Assembly: GCA_036346405.1 (NCBI GenBank) | Contig: CM070557.1 | Coordinates: 56,426,016 to 56,490,015 of the forward strand | DNA: 64,000 nt | From: Phyllostachys edulis | Taxonomy: Eukaryota; Streptophyta; Magnoliopsida; Poales; Poaceae | Direction of reading: 5' to 3' | Shown: in pieces, positions 12,513 to 24,660 of the stretch | Numbering within the stretch: the stretch's first letter is position 1 | Layout of the letters: each line of letters opens with the position of its first letter | The notes under the pieces: model-generated | Seen by the model: only the letters and a program-made list of their open reading frames with translations | The model's database searches: none | Told to the model about the DNA's origin: nothing | Translations under genes and position numbers: made by a program

Positions 12513-13854
12513 GATCTACAACATAAAATATATGCAAAACTAAGACATATGTTCAATCAAAGTAACTTCTATTAAACAATTTAATAAAGATACTCCCACT
12601 AAATACCATATCCCTCTTATGACATTTAATGATTCAAGATCCTCAATCAGTTAATCTACTAGTGAGCTTTGGCGTCACTGCTAGAAGATTAATGAAATCG
12701 GTAAGTAACACTTTGCTAATCATATCTACTATATGACTCTTGTTGTTGGGCAGCATCTATATGCTTCAGCACCCAACCTTTATGCCCCAAGGTCCACAAC
12801 GGTTATGATAACCTTATTAAGTTAAACCAATGCCAGCGTGTAAGTGTCTGACACAAACCCATCTAGTCAAGGAGAGTTAATGGCACTCTGCTTTGGCAAG
12901 ACCTACCATTAAAATACATGACTTTGGATGGTGCGACATATTTGGAAGGGCATCAATTTAACTTAATATTATGTGAGGGAGTTTTACTTCTATCATGTTA
13001 AAAGCATCTAAAGCAGAACATGTATAGAAATAAATGAACAGGAATGTAAAGGCATTCACAGACAATCAAATTGCATTGTGATATAGCATGACCCTTCTTC
13101 ATGGTGATCTCCATCGCCATGCATCCTGTTCGCCATGTCTTCAAGTGGTCGACTCCTCCAAGCACTCCCACTAAGCCATTATTTCTAATAGCACTAGTAA
13201 TGAAATTCAAGGAGTAAGAAGCATCACAAGTCGACACGCAGGCTGTTATACAAATATAGACAGCCTTGGGCTGCAATTAACATGACACGCAGGTCATGAA
13301 CATTACACGCATACATGCATCTCATACATGAAACAATATGGGTCATACTATTCACATCAATCCCTGCAAAAACAAGTTATGCAAATCGGACGACATGAGC
13401 ACACACTACCTATAGCGCGCGGTACGAATACCCAGCACGGCTGGTCGAGGGCAGCGCGCTCGGAAAATTTTTCCGAAACATGAATCTTATTCACGTATCC
13501 GAGCCTTGGAAATCATCGGATTAATCAAATTAACCCTATTCCGAACCAATCCGATCAGTGCCTTGATACGACCATACACTGGGCATACTCCGATGGCGGA
13601 ATTCCGACCGGTAGGAGTGATATGCAGACTGGTCGTGAATCAAACGCAACAAACCATCTGGTCCTTAGAGCTCGTACCTCCTCGTAAAACCCATCTACTA
13701 CCACCGAGAACTGATCGATCATATCGACCAGGGTCTAGGTCGTTCCATCTATATGAACCGATCTAGGTTATCGATCCAACCAGTAATAGATCCAATCTAC
13801 TACTACCACATATCAACTATATGCGACCGATCCAGATCAAAAACTACGTAGGAT
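12513..13854 (-). other. Untranslated leader of the Angela-like element
   Basis: About 1.3 kb lies between the PBS and the Gag start codon. BARE/Angela elements are known for long leaders, so the length is normal. No conserved coding motif is visible. Confidence 0.6.
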
Positions 13855-13867
13855 GGCTCTGATACCA
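13855..13867 (-). other. Primer binding site of the Angela-like element
   Basis: The minus strand reads TGGTATCAGAGCC one base inside the 5' LTR. It is complementary to the 3' end of initiator methionine tRNA, the usual plant copia primer. Confidence 0.9.
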
Positions 13868-13868
13868 C

Positions 13869-15463
13869 TGATGGGTCACGGGTAGGCTACGATAGCTACA
13901 AACAAAAATTTCTACCACGCAAACCAGGATGCCAAGCAAGTAGATGATCACAGATCGTTACCACCAGACGCGCAGAGCAGCGGAAGAAGGGTTGGAGCAT
14001 TCTGGTCCAACGAAGAGCGCGTCGATGAAGCGGTCGTGGTCGATCGTCAACGCCCAAAGAAGTCGTAGTGGTCGAGTCGATCGTCCAGCGTCTCGCGAGT
14101 CGATCGTCTCCTCCAAAGAACTACACAGCCTTGTGAAGATCGCGGATCGTCCTCAAGCGCAACAATCGTAGTAGCGCCTCTACGGTATCCACACGTCCAG
14201 GGAAGGAATAACCGAGCGCCGGTGTGCTAGCACCATGTCGCACGGTAGAGCTCTCGAGAAGATGGAGGCTAGGGTTTCGTGGAGCAACTTACGCCAACTC
14301 GTGTAACCTCTGCTCTCCCCACGCCTCATGCATCTCCTTATATAGTGCTTGTGACGGATCCTATCCAACACGCCATTTAATCGTATCCATACTTGGTTTG
14401 TTCCAACCCATTAAGTGTGTGACCACAGAGGTTCATGTGTAGTTCGGTTGTGACTCGAAACCTTCCGACCACGAGTCATAGCGGCTCCTAGCGAACATAT
14501 CGATTCCCTAATACACACAAATTATATCGGACGAACCTTAATGCAATATGATCTACGACCAGGTCCTCATCACTTACGACCAGTGTCCTATCTCAGATAT
14601 CACCGATTCGTAATTGTTTACGACTGTGTCACGATCACTCAGGACTATGTTCGACCGATCTCGACTAGCTCAGATCAGATATCGACCAGCCCGAATCGTC
14701 AACTAAGTGACCTACTCGTGTATACTCCCTTTGCCTCACGATGTCTGGTTGAACTCCAGGTGAGATGTTGTGTCATCCATGGACTGTTCAATACTTTCTC
14801 GATCGAGTGTCGGATAACTTTTACGTGGTCGAACACTTCGACTACTAGTGGCACGGCCATGCACTTTCTTTATCCGATCACAACAAGGGGCCCAGAGACA
14901 TCTCTCCTGTTATGTTAGGAGGGGTAAATCCCATATCCGACCAGTCACATTTTTCTCCATGTTTCAGAGCAAACCCGAAAGCTACCTTTATAACTACCCA
15001 GTTACGGTGTAGCGTTTGGCAACCCCTAAGAGCGCTATTACACATGTAGGAAGCCATGCTGATCTCAGGTCTAAGGATTATACATCATCATTGCTTGAGA
15101 CCAATTAACAACACATAGAATCATAATAATCTCAATAGTGTCTCAAGGTGGGTCTTATCCAACATCATGTTCTCTAACATGTGTCCATATTATTGGTTTG
15201 ATATCTCCATATCTATGACTCGTGAAACATAGTCATCAACCAATACATATACTAGTCTATTCATATGTGTCCTCATATGTCTACGACCAGGGATCGTTAT
15301 AAGAATAATTATCGCAGTAATATAGAGTTTCACAACCAAGTCACATACTTGATAATAAATATTAACAATATTATTCTTGGAACAAGATAACACATTATCC
15401 AATGTCATGAACATAATGAAATATAATCATCTCTATGATTGCCTCTAGGCCATATTTCCAACA
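13869..15463 (-). repeat. 5' LTR of the Angela-like element
   Basis: This 1595-bp copy of 6953-8573 ends ...CCAACA at 15463, followed by the right target duplication GTATC (15464-15468). The other terminus is TGATGGG instead of TGTTGGG, a point change in the terminal inverted repeat. Confidence 0.9.
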
Positions 15464-16071
15464 GTATCCCCGATGCGAACAGTCTTCGAGGGCTCCTCTG
15501 GATCTAGAGGAACCTCTTTGACCTGGTCATTCGGCTTTGGTGCAGCTTTAGGCTTCGACTGCTTGGTCGAAGGTTGTTCCTTGCTTTCTTCTCAAGTTGG
15601 TATTTGACCAACCATCTCGAGGGATCGACGGTCACACGTGTGCGCCATCTTTTTATCACAGTGAATTGTGATCACTCTTTTGGGACCTGGCATCTTAAGA
15701 CATTGGTATTCATAATGAGTAGCCATTAAGAATTTTGCCAAAGTTGGTCATCCGTGTATGGCATTATATGCCGTATCGAAATCGACCACATGAAAGGAGA
15801 TTTTCTCTGTCCTGAAATTGCTGGTTGAACCAAATGTTAAAGAAAGAGAAACTTAGCCAATAGGTTTGGCCGAAGATCCCGGTATAATTCCATGAAAAGA
15901 GTATCGTACCGTTCTTACCTTGGTTTTTGGTACTTGCATATCGTTCAGGGTACTCGTAAACAAGATGTTTAATGAGCTACCACCATCAACCAGCACTCGA
16001 TTTACTCGACAATTGTTGATGGTGGGCTTGGCCACGATCGAAAACTGACCTGGTCGAGTAGAAGGGATTGG
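15464..16071 (-). pseudogene. Tat gypsy protease region
   Basis: At 16035-15853 the minus strand reads NCRVNRVLVDGGSSLNILF. The VDGGSS motif is the active-site DTG/DSG equivalent of Tat-group aspartic proteases, with Gly in place of the usual Thr/Ser. The reading stops at 15853, and further polyprotein sequence down to 15464 is out of frame or carries stops. It continues the Gag reading upstream (16674-16072) and would lead into the RT at 6952 if the Angela-like element were absent. Confidence 0.7.
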
Positions 16072-17030
16072 TCAGTCACTCTTCTCGAAAGAGATGGTGA
16101 CGTCCGACCACTTCGGCAATTTATTGACAAGAGGAGTGTCAATGGAGTTTACCTCGTGTTCGACAGTCTTAAGCTGTCGTTTTGACTCGTATGCCAATGA
16201 TCCCCCATAGATATGCTCGATTGTATGCTCAGGATCTTGAAATGGCATCTCCTCGTCATCGTCCGACAGCTTACGACTACTCGCTTGCCCTACCTCCTCG
16301 AGAGTACGAAGTGGTCCTTTACCGTTGTAATAGTCCTCGAGTTTTCGTTGAAAAACCCAGCAATTGCGAAGGTCATGTCCTTTATTTTTATGAAAAGGGC
16401 ACCAGCTAGGCTTGTTGTTCTTCCTTTCGGGGCGCTTGTCCTTACCTCGATCGAAGTATGGCTTGGAGCCTTGAGGCTTCTTATCGCTTACGGCCAGGAT
16501 TTTCTTAAAACTGTTGGCTTGAGGCTTCTGACCCTTCACCTTGTTCTTGAATTTCTTGGCCTTCTTATCCTTCTTCTTGCCATTTTCGCCCACTTCTTGA
16601 AGAATTTTATCATCTCGATGAATAGTATTGTTCCATTCGACTATTTCAGCAGCAGTCGCATATCGATCGGCCATCTCAAAGAGCTCGGCGACAGTGGCAG
16701 GAGGATTTAAAGCGACATCTTCTATGATCCTTCTACTACGGACTCCCTTCTTAAAAGCTATGATAACAGAAGAATCAGAAACTTTAGGTATGGAATTTCG
16801 AACCTAACTGAAACGTCGGATGAATTGGCGTAGAGTCTCGTGGTCGTTTTGTCTCATCCTGTGCAGGTCGTCCTCCTTCCCAGGACGATGGTAAGTACCT
16901 TGGAAATGGGCCAGTAGCAGGTTGCAGAGGTGTTGCCATAAATAAATTGACTCGAGTGGTTGATTTAACAACCACGATCGAGCAGATCCATCGAGCACTG
17001 TAGGAAGGTAATTTAAAACATAATGCTAGC
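16072..17030 (-). pseudogene. Tat gypsy Gag, 5'-truncated
   Basis: The reading begins mid-Gag at about 17025 (YLPTVLDGSARSWLLNQP, then HRMRQNDHETLRQFIRRF), matching the retrotransposon-gag core. From 16674 a 200-codon stretch carries a Lys-rich region, the zinc-knuckle-like CPFHKNKGHDLRNCW (C-x2-H-x4-H-x4-C) and an acidic tail before the protease. A stop lies near 16805 between the two segments. The N-terminal half of Gag, the PBS and the 5' LTR are missing because the element breaks at about 17030. Confidence 0.75.
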
Positions 17031-18008
17031 ATGATAGGAATTGTCAATAAACTCGTTGAACTCGCTATAGAAAGAATAGTTACTCTACACGGAGTAGCGA
17101 AGTCCATCACATTAGATAGAGGATCAATGTTTGCTTCTGGTTTCTGGAAGAGCCTACACACTGCTTTGGACACCAACCTCAATTTCAGCATGGCCTATCA
17201 TCCACAAACTGATGGCCAGATTGAACGGGTAAACCAAATCTTAGAAGATATGCTAGGAGCATGTGTGCTGAACTTCGGAGAATCATGGGAGAAACATATA
17301 GCCTTGGCGGAGTTCGCATACAATAATAGCTACCGGTCTAGTATTCAAATGGCCCCGTATGAGGCCCTCTACGACAGAAAATGTAGATCACCTATCTGCT
17401 GGTATGAAGTTGGAGAAAGACCATTATTAGGCCCAGAACTAATACGGGAGAATGATGAGAAGATTCAACTAATCCGGGAGCGCCTTAAGATTGCTCAAAG
17501 TAGGCAGAAAAGCTACGCAGACCAACATCGAAGAGACCTACAATTCGAGGAAGGAAGTTACGTGTATCTGAAGGTATCACCTATGAGCGGGGTGCGCCGA
17601 TTTGGATTAAAAGGGAAACTCAGTCTACGGTATGTTGGACCCTTTCAGATTCTAGAGCGTAAAGGCTCCCTAGCGTACCGACTGGAAGTACCGAGTCAAT
17701 TATCAAGAATCCACGATGTATTTCATGTATCCCAGCTTAGAAAATGCCTGAGGGAACCCTCCCAGCATTTGACCAATCTTGACATACCTCTTCAGGATAA
17801 TTTGACCTATGAGGAGCAGCCAATGAAGATCCTAGAGATAGAAGACCGACAGCTGAGAAATCAGAATATCCGTTTCTGCAAGGTATAATGGAAGAACCAC
17901 TCCCTACGAGAAGCTACGCGGGAGAAAGAAGAGGAGTTACCTGAAGCCAACCCCAACCTACTCAAGTGAGAACCAAATTTCGGGGCGAAATTTTTCTAAG
18001 GGGGGGGA
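17031..18008 (+). pseudogene. Tekay-like gypsy integrase with chromodomain, 5'-truncated
   Basis: The reading frame opens inside the integrase core with LHGVAKSITLDRGSMF (second catalytic Asp in LDRG), then AYHPQTDGQIERVNQ (catalytic Glu in QIER), FAYNNSYRSSIQMAPYEALY, GPFQILERKGSLAYRLE and FHVSQLRKCL. The C-terminal KILEIEDRQLRNQ with WKNHS-type sequence looks like a Tekay-type chromodomain. A TAA at 17886-17888 interrupts the chromodomain. Gag, protease, RT, RNase H and the first half of the integrase are absent. The polypurine tract (17999-18008, AG followed by seven G and an A) abuts the LTR. Confidence 0.85.
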
Positions 18009-19632
18009 TGTGAGAACCCGAAAAACCTAAACCTAGATTTAGCATTGTTAATTGGTAATTAACAGTAACTAAAATGCGGATAATCAAAAACGAGATTTAA
18101 TCGCAGTAACGAACATAAAAGATATACATCAAACACCATCAACATGATTCACAATATAAACTTACACATCAAGAATTCAGTAACATAAATTACACCTGAA
18201 CGTTCTACACTAAAGTACATCTCGAATTACAATATGAATTCCATACAAGCCAAATTAGAAACATTAATACAAACTCAGAATTATTACAAGAATTAATTAC
18301 AACAAATTAAAATTTGCTTGTTACAGCTTTGAGTACATTACAAAAGAATAAAAATGAAACTATTGCATTCATGCCGCCGAAGCCCTCCTTGTATCCTTAT
18401 CCATTGATTGCTAGTCCATTGAACCAACACTCGATCCACATTTTCATCGCTCGTCAAGAAACGCGGAAAACGATTAGCAAGCCAAATTGAGAGCAGTAAA
18501 TAGAAACTAAAATATAGGAGGTTGCCATCAGATTTCACAAAGTACAGCCGGATTCCCAAACTAACCTAAATCAACCGTCACCATGATCATCAGGGTTCCC
18601 AAACCCACCTCAGTCAGTTGGCACCTTGATCATCAAAATACCAGGCCAACCTAGGTTAATTAGCATCGTATCACTTCCGTGGGTCTCATCATTCGGCGTT
18701 TATTAAAACCCAACACTCACGTTTACGAGTATAGCAGCCGAAACACCCTTTGGACCATTGGATCATGGCCTAATAGTAGCATGTGAGAGCTTAAGGGATA
18801 AGGGCAATGGGCAGAGGCAAAAGTCACTGCCCTTCACAGCCAAGTGCACTCCCCCCGCATAAAGCCTTCTTTTTCCCCTCACTGCCACCCTCACAAGTCT
18901 CATAGCCGAAGCCTTCCCCATATAACGCTCCCTCACAAGACACTTCACAGAAGCCACACAAAGCCTCACAAACAAAGCTCACAAGAGCTTCCCGTTCATC
19001 CAAGAACAAACCAGCCAAAGGCAACCCAAGCCAAAGCCCAGCACCACCACCTTCCACTGCAACCAAGAACAAGGCAAGCCAAGATCAACAAGCCACACCA
19101 TCACCCACCACTACCCCATCCAACCCAACCACAAGATAGCAAAGGAGAAGGGGAAGCCAACGGAGCTTGGATGACGACGGTGACGGCTTCGAACCGTAAA
19201 CAACCACCAACGACGCCAAGCTGACAAGATCAATAAGGACTAGAAGCACCAGAGGACACAACGACAACTACACGGCCACCACCGCTACCCTTCCCGAACC
19301 AAACCAACCAACCCAAGGTAAAACCCCCCACTGTCATTTTACCCCATAAGAAACCCCCATTATGAACTAAGTTCTTCACAAGAACACTAACAGTTCAATA
19401 TCATCCAACACAGAGGGAGTTAGCACCATCTCAAACACACCCCTTTTCTCCCTCAGTTTTGTTTTTGCCCAAAGCTAACCTCACCATAGCATGACCATTA
19501 GCACACAGCATCACCAACCACATCACAGAGCATAGGGGGGGGACAGAGAGAGTAGAGAGGAAGAGGGAAGTTCACCTGAGTGCAACCGTGCAGGAATCGC
19601 AACTACAGCGGCAAGCCGGCAACCCACCATAG
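18009..19632 (+). repeat. 3' LTR of the Tekay-like element (right boundary uncertain)
   Basis: The LTR starts TGTGAGAACCCG directly after the polypurine tract. It continues through AT-rich and then CA-rich sequence to about 19632, where a new TG-starting LTR-like block begins. I cannot see a TG...CA end with matching duplication, so this LTR may be interrupted or truncated at 19632. The histidine- and proline-rich reading frame at 18844-19224 is low-complexity LTR sequence. Confidence 0.6.
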
Positions 19633-20950
19633 TGTGACGCCCCGCATCATTACTCCAAGAGTAATCACGCTTAGGTATACGGATTACTATTCGTTTGCTC
19701 AGTAAAACACTACTCCAACGAATAGCAAGCCTTTACCAGGGTTACGCAACAGAACAATAAGATAGAAACTGTACACCTTTATTTCAGTAATAGCCACGCA
19801 AGACTAAGGTTCTTACATAGCAATTTATATCTGGTAGGCGAGACTAAGTCCCCTAGCTCGCCTTCCTTGCCCCACCGGTCTCCTACTCACCCCACGCATC
19901 AAAAATGGCGCCCATCTGGCCTTGGTCCTCGTAGTCAGCGCCTTCTCCTCCTGGGGTTGCATCGGTACCTGCATGTCTGTCGTCCCACTCGGGATAGTTC
20001 CCAGCCGGACTAGGATCTACAAAGGAGAATACTAATAAGGTTGAGTACACGAGTGTACTCAGCAAGCATTAATAGCAAAGAATGCACTGAATGAACTATC
20101 TCTATTTGTTATCATAGTTTCTAAATCATCTCAATTCTGAAAATAACTCATTAAAACATTTAGGTGGCAGATTTTAATGCTGAAAACACTACTAGTTACT
20201 CGGAGAGAAGATAGACCCCATGTGGTTCCCGTAGACTCCAATCCTGGAGACTAGCATGAATTCATGATTTTATTTAGCATCACAAGAGCTTTGCACCACT
20301 TTACCCATAGCTATTCTCGAACTCTCTATAAACAGGTTCACCGCATTTCCTTTGATGCGGTTCGAGATCGTAATCACGTAACATTTTCCCGCCACGTGAA
20401 TTAATTTCTCTACCCATTACTTTCCGTCGGTGTTGACCTCGTCACCCATCGAGTTCTGGTAATGTTGGTTGAGGCAGCTTCTATCCTGCACTCAACACTC
20501 CACCTTAGCGCTATAGCGCCTTGGATCCCCCACTTCCAGACTTCTCCTACCGGTCCTGGGTTCCTCCATCACACTCACACATAATACTTACCCATTGTGG
20601 AGAGCATAGTCACGTAACAAGGTAGCATTTTCTGCTCGCCGAAACGAGAAAATGGTTGGTACTGAATTTACGGCATCTGACCGAGTAAGAGTTTGTTGAT
20701 CCTTATATTTTAACCATATGTAAAGGTTCCCACTTCCTGCCTCATCTCTTACCTGCCAAGGACCGCCTTTACCAGCCATAATATTCTCATATCACCTTCT
20801 TTCATCATTCTCATCTCATTCATCTTTATCTTAATCATCATCATCTCAATCATTGATTTAAGTTTTGGGAAAACAATTTTGAATGCAATACACATAATAG
20901 TGCAAGATACGGTTTACATTTAAATTAACTATGTTTATGTTCAAGAGGAT
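19633..20950. repeat. LTR-like block, partner element unresolved
   Basis: TGTGACGCCCCGC at 19633 looks like the start of a grass gypsy-type LTR. The block contains no coding domain. It ends where the Reina-like protease reading begins (about 20950), without a visible CA terminus or duplication. It may be a truncated LTR brought next to the Reina-like element by deletion. Confidence 0.4.
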
Positions 20951-23900
20951 CGCTTGCATTCACAAACTCTTTTTAGCTGTTAAATCTTAGAAGTTATGAC
21001 ATTATCCTGGGAACAGATTGGATATATAACCATAGTCCTATTGTAATGGATCTGAAAACTAGGGAATTGACCATCCACAAAGAGAGCAAAACAGTGACTT
21101 TCAAGGATCATACTTCTCCTGGTAAACATTACATGGTGAATGCTAGTAAGTTGGAGAAGATCATGAGAAAAGAGGTGATGGGTTATGTAATTCAAGTGAA
21201 TTGGGTTCAAGAGGAGGAACTCAAGGAGTCGACAGTAATACCAATAGAGGTTCAAGAAGTATTGCAACAATATGATAATGTATTCAGAGAGCCCCAAGAG
21301 ATACCTCCTAAGAGAGGTTGTGATCATTCCATCCCACTCAAAGCCAATGCAGATCCTCCAAACCTCAGGCCGTACAGAATTCCTCACCACCAGAAAGATG
21401 CTATGGAAGGCATCATTAGACAGTTATTGGAAAATGAAGAGATCAGAGTGAGTGTAAGTCCTTACTCCTCTCCAGCTGTGATGGTTAGAAAAAAAAGATG
21501 GTTCTTGGAGGATATGTGTGGACTATAGGCAGCTTAACTCTATGACAATTAAGAACAAATTCCCTATGCCAATTATAGAGGATCTATTGGACGAGTTACA
21601 AGGAGCAACAATATTTTCAAAGCTGGACCTTAGATCAGGGTATCATCAGATTAGAATGGTTGAAGAAGATATCCCTAAAACAGAATTCAGGGCCCATCTG
21701 GGACATTATGAATACACTGTGATGCCATTTGGGTTGACCAATGCACCAGCAACCTTCACTCATGAACACCATTTTTGGGCAGCATTTAAGGAGGTTCATC
21801 CTAGTCTTCTTCGATGACATTTTGGTGTATAGTAAGAACTTGACGGATCATGTTGAGCATTTACACACAGTCTTACATATTTTACAACTAAACCAATTAA
21901 CTGCAAAATTGAACAAGTGCTGTTTTGCTATGGCCGAGATTGGATATTTGGGACATATCATCAGTGGTTCAGGAGTATCTACAGATCCAAGAAAAATAGC
22001 TGATGTGGTGAATTGGCCAGTTCCTAACACTGTCACCAAGCTGAGGGGATTCTTGGGTTTAATCGGGTATTACAGGAGATTCGTGAAGGGGTATGGAAAG
22101 ATATGCAAACCCTTATTTGACAGTCTAAAAAAAGAAGTATTCATATGGGGTGAAGCTTAGTCAATAGCATTCGAAAGATTGAAGCAAGCTATGACAACAT
22201 GTCCTGTTCTAGCATTACCCAATTTCTCAAAGCCATTCATCTTAGAGACAGATGCTTGTGGGACTGGATTGGGTGCAGTGTTGATGCAAGAAGGTAGACC
22301 CATTGCATATTATAGCAAAACATTGGGAGTGAGAGCAGCTGCACAATCCATATATGATAAAGAGGCAATGGCCATTTTGGAAGCACTTAAGAAGTGGAGA
22401 CATTATTTGTTGGGCAATCAATTGATAATCAGGACAGATCAAAAAAGCTTGAAATATATCACAACTTAGAGATTAGTAGAAGGAATACAACATAAATTAC
22501 TTCTTAAGCTGTTGGAATTCGATTACCTTGTGGAGTATAAGAAGGGAAAAGAGAATGTTGCAGCTGATGCATTGTCCAGGAGAGATCATCAATACACAGA
22601 GAGTGAAGAGGTCTGTAATGCCATAGTTACTATCCTACCTGACTGGGTAGAAGATGTTAAGGCCAGCTATACGTCTGACCCTCAGTATGAAAAATTGGTA
22701 AACAATAATCAGCTTAATGATGGGACTGACAGCAGTTACACAATAGAATCTGGGTTGGTGAGGTACAAGGGAAGGATATATGTTGGAATAGGCAATGATA
22801 TCAGATCAAAAATTTTGGAATCCTTCCACTCTTCTGCCATTGGAGGGCATTCAGGTATGAGAGTGACTTACAACCGAATTAAGAAGCTATTTTATTGGCC
22901 AAGGCTCAAAAGAAATGTAGAAATGCTGATTTCTGAATGTCCAGTGTGTCAGATTACCAAATCTGAACATGTACACATTCCTGGATTACTTAATCCTTTG
23001 GAGGTACCAGATATGGCATGGACTCGTATTAGCATGGACTTCATAGAAGGATTACCCAAATCCAGAGGTAAAGAGGTGATCTTAGTGGTGGTTGATAGAT
23101 TCACCAAATATGCGCATTTCTTATCACTAGCTCATCCTTATTCGGTGCAACAAGTGGTAGAAATCTTTATGGATAATATTTTCAAAGTACATGGACTTCC
23201 CATTGCTATTGTGACTAATAGGGACAGAATCTTCACTAGCCATCTTTTCCAAGAGATTTTCAAAACTCTGAAGGTATCCTTGAGACTGAGTAGCGCGTAC
23301 CACCCTCAAACGGATGGACAAACCGAGAGAGTGAACCAATGTTTGGAATCCTATTTGAGGAGCATGACATTCCAGGAACCGAGAGAGTGGTTGGCTTGGT
23401 TAACACTAGCCGAATGGTGGTATAACACGTCTTATCATACTTCTTTGAAGATTTCACCATTCCAAGCTTTATATGGTTACGCTCCTCCTCAAATTGGTGA
23501 GTTAACTATCCCATGTAACCTATCAGAAGAGGCTCGGATTACTGTGGGGCAAAAGGAGTATATGATGGAACAACTCAAAGCAAATCTGCATCATGCACAG
23601 AAAAGAATGAAACATTTCACTGATAAGTCAAGGTCAGAGAGGCGATTTGAAGTCGGAGACATGGTGTACCTCAAGATGCAGCCTTATAAGCAAACAGCTT
23701 TTGGCATAAGGGGATCTCTGAAACTCAGGTCGAAATACTATGGACCATTTCAGGTTCAAAAGAAGATAGGATCAGTTGCATATCACTTACAATTACCTGA
23801 AAATGCTGCTATACATCCCGTTTTTCATGTGAATCAATTAAAGAAGCATTTGGGACCACATGCTGTACCCATTCCAGGACTACCATTGGTTGGAGAAAAT

Positions 23901-24068
23901 GGAAAGATCAAGACTGAACCGGTTGCTGTTCTTGACAGAAGGGTAGTGCCTCGCCGGAATGAACCTGTAGCTCAATGGTTGATCCAATGGTTGAATCTGG
24001 GACCTGAAGATGCGACCTGGGAAGACACAACTTTCATACAAAGTACTTTTCCGAATTTCACACCTTAA
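20951..24068 (+). pseudogene. Reina-like chromovirus polyprotein: protease end, RT, RNase H, integrase, chromodomain
   Basis: The order is protease C-terminal part (SYDIILGTDWIYNHSP near 20986), RT (YRQLNSMTIKNKFPMP, SKLDLRSGYHQIRM, FFDDILVYSK), RNase H (ILETDACGTGLGAVLMQEG), and from 22512 an unbroken 518-codon stretch. That stretch has the zinc region (HSSAIGGHSGMRV, CPVCQITK), the integrase core (MDFIEGLP, YHPQTDGQTERVNQ) and a chromodomain-like end (VPRRNEPVAQWLIQW, then ATWED). Gag and the 5' LTR are missing. Frame changes near 21520 and 21750, and in-frame stops at 22158-22160 and 22467-22469, inactivate it. The integrase half is markedly better preserved than RT. Confidence 0.88.
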
Positions 24069-24084
24069 GGGCAAGGTGGAGCTC

Positions 24085-24095
24085 AAGGGGGAAGG
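24085..24095 (+). other. Polypurine tract of the Reina-like element
   Basis: AAGGGGGAAGG follows the polyprotein stop by 16 bases and directly precedes the LTR. Confidence 0.6.
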
Positions 24096-24660
24096 TAATG
24101 ACAGCACCGAAGAAAACAAAACTGGAAAAAAAAATTCAGACTGTTGCTGTTGAGGAAAACGTTTCAACATTTAAGAAGATCTAACGGCTTAGAGTATGGT
24201 CCGATCGGCCCATGGGCAATCCAATAGCTCCTAACGTGGTCCGATCGGCACACATGAGATCCAACGGCTCTTAAACGCCGGCTTCAGCTAGACGAAGACG
24301 GCAGCGAGTATACCGTTTCATCGACTTCTTTATAACCAAAAGAAGAGGCTGAGATGGGCGGCCGAAGATCCAACGGCCAAGGAACATCAGAAGATTTACT
24401 GTTTTTGGTTACCTTGTTGTCGTTTAACTTCTGAACTTTCTTCATGTCAGTTTACTTTCACTTGCTGTAATTTTGAACTAAGTTCCGTGGCTTATAACCC
24501 AGTGGAGTCCGGAAGGGAAAGTAAGAATGAACAGCATATTCGTATCTTCTGTAGCTAGTTTCGTAGAAACCCTAGGACTTGTTCTTTTCTCCTCTAGCCG
24601 CCTCTGTCGATTTCCCGAAAAGATCTTCCAGTGGAACTTCTGAATTCCCGGGATCTGACA
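24096..24660 (+). repeat. 3' LTR of the Reina-like element
   Basis: The LTR begins TAATGACAGCACC (or TGACAGC at 24099) after the polypurine tract and is read to ...GGATCTGACA at 24660, a CA end. A TATA-like ctttataacc lies at about 24328. The near-repeat TGGTCCGATCGGC occurs twice (about 24197 and 24238). About 565 bp is a normal length for the short LTRs of Reina elements. No duplication can be checked because the 5' LTR is lost. Confidence 0.55.

Larger units (their letters stand above)
6953..15463 (-). mobile_element. Angela/BARE-type Ty1/copia retrotransposon, full-length but decayed
   Basis: Both LTRs, a methionine-tRNA-type PBS and a polypurine tract are present, and the element (8511 bp) is flanked by GTATC at 6948-6952 and 15464-15468. 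Read on the minus strand the LTR begins TGTTGGAAATATG followed by CCTAGAGGCAATCAT, the familiar BARE/Angela/RIRE1-type LTR start. Gag, protease, integrase and RT/RNase H occur in copia order. Several frameshifts and stops make it non-autonomous. It inserted between the protease and RT regions of the Tat element. Confidence 0.9.
311..17030 (-). mobile_element. Ty3/gypsy retrotransposon, Tat lineage, in three pieces
   Basis: Minus-strand gag (about 17030-16072), protease (16071-15464), RT and RNase H (6952-5568), then a second RNase H and integrase (1328-311) are collinear once the two insertions at 1329-5567 and 6953-15463 are removed. The 5-bp target duplications TAAAG and GTATC confirm both cuts. 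An additional RNase H between the first RNase H and the integrase is the known hallmark of the Tat clade. No LTR of this element is in the window: its integrase end is cut by the LTR at 1-310 and its gag end breaks at about 17030 against a plus-strand element. Stops and frameshifts occur in every domain, so it is dead. Confidence 0.8.

Noticed and set aside
13855..13867. tRNA-like match TGGTATCAGAGCC
   Set aside because: It is a retrotransposon primer binding site complementary to a tRNA end; no cloverleaf surrounds it.
8301..15414. Identical short minus-strand reading frames at 8301-8525 and 15190-15414
   Set aside because: They are the same position in the two LTRs of the Angela-like element; conservation follows from LTR identity, not coding function.
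16213..16710. 165-codon plus-strand reading frame
   Set aside because: It is antisense to the Tat Gag zinc-knuckle region and has no domain of its own.
18844..19224. 126-codon His/Pro/Ser-rich reading frame
   Set aside because: It lies within the Tekay-like LTR in CA-rich low-complexity sequence and no domain is present.
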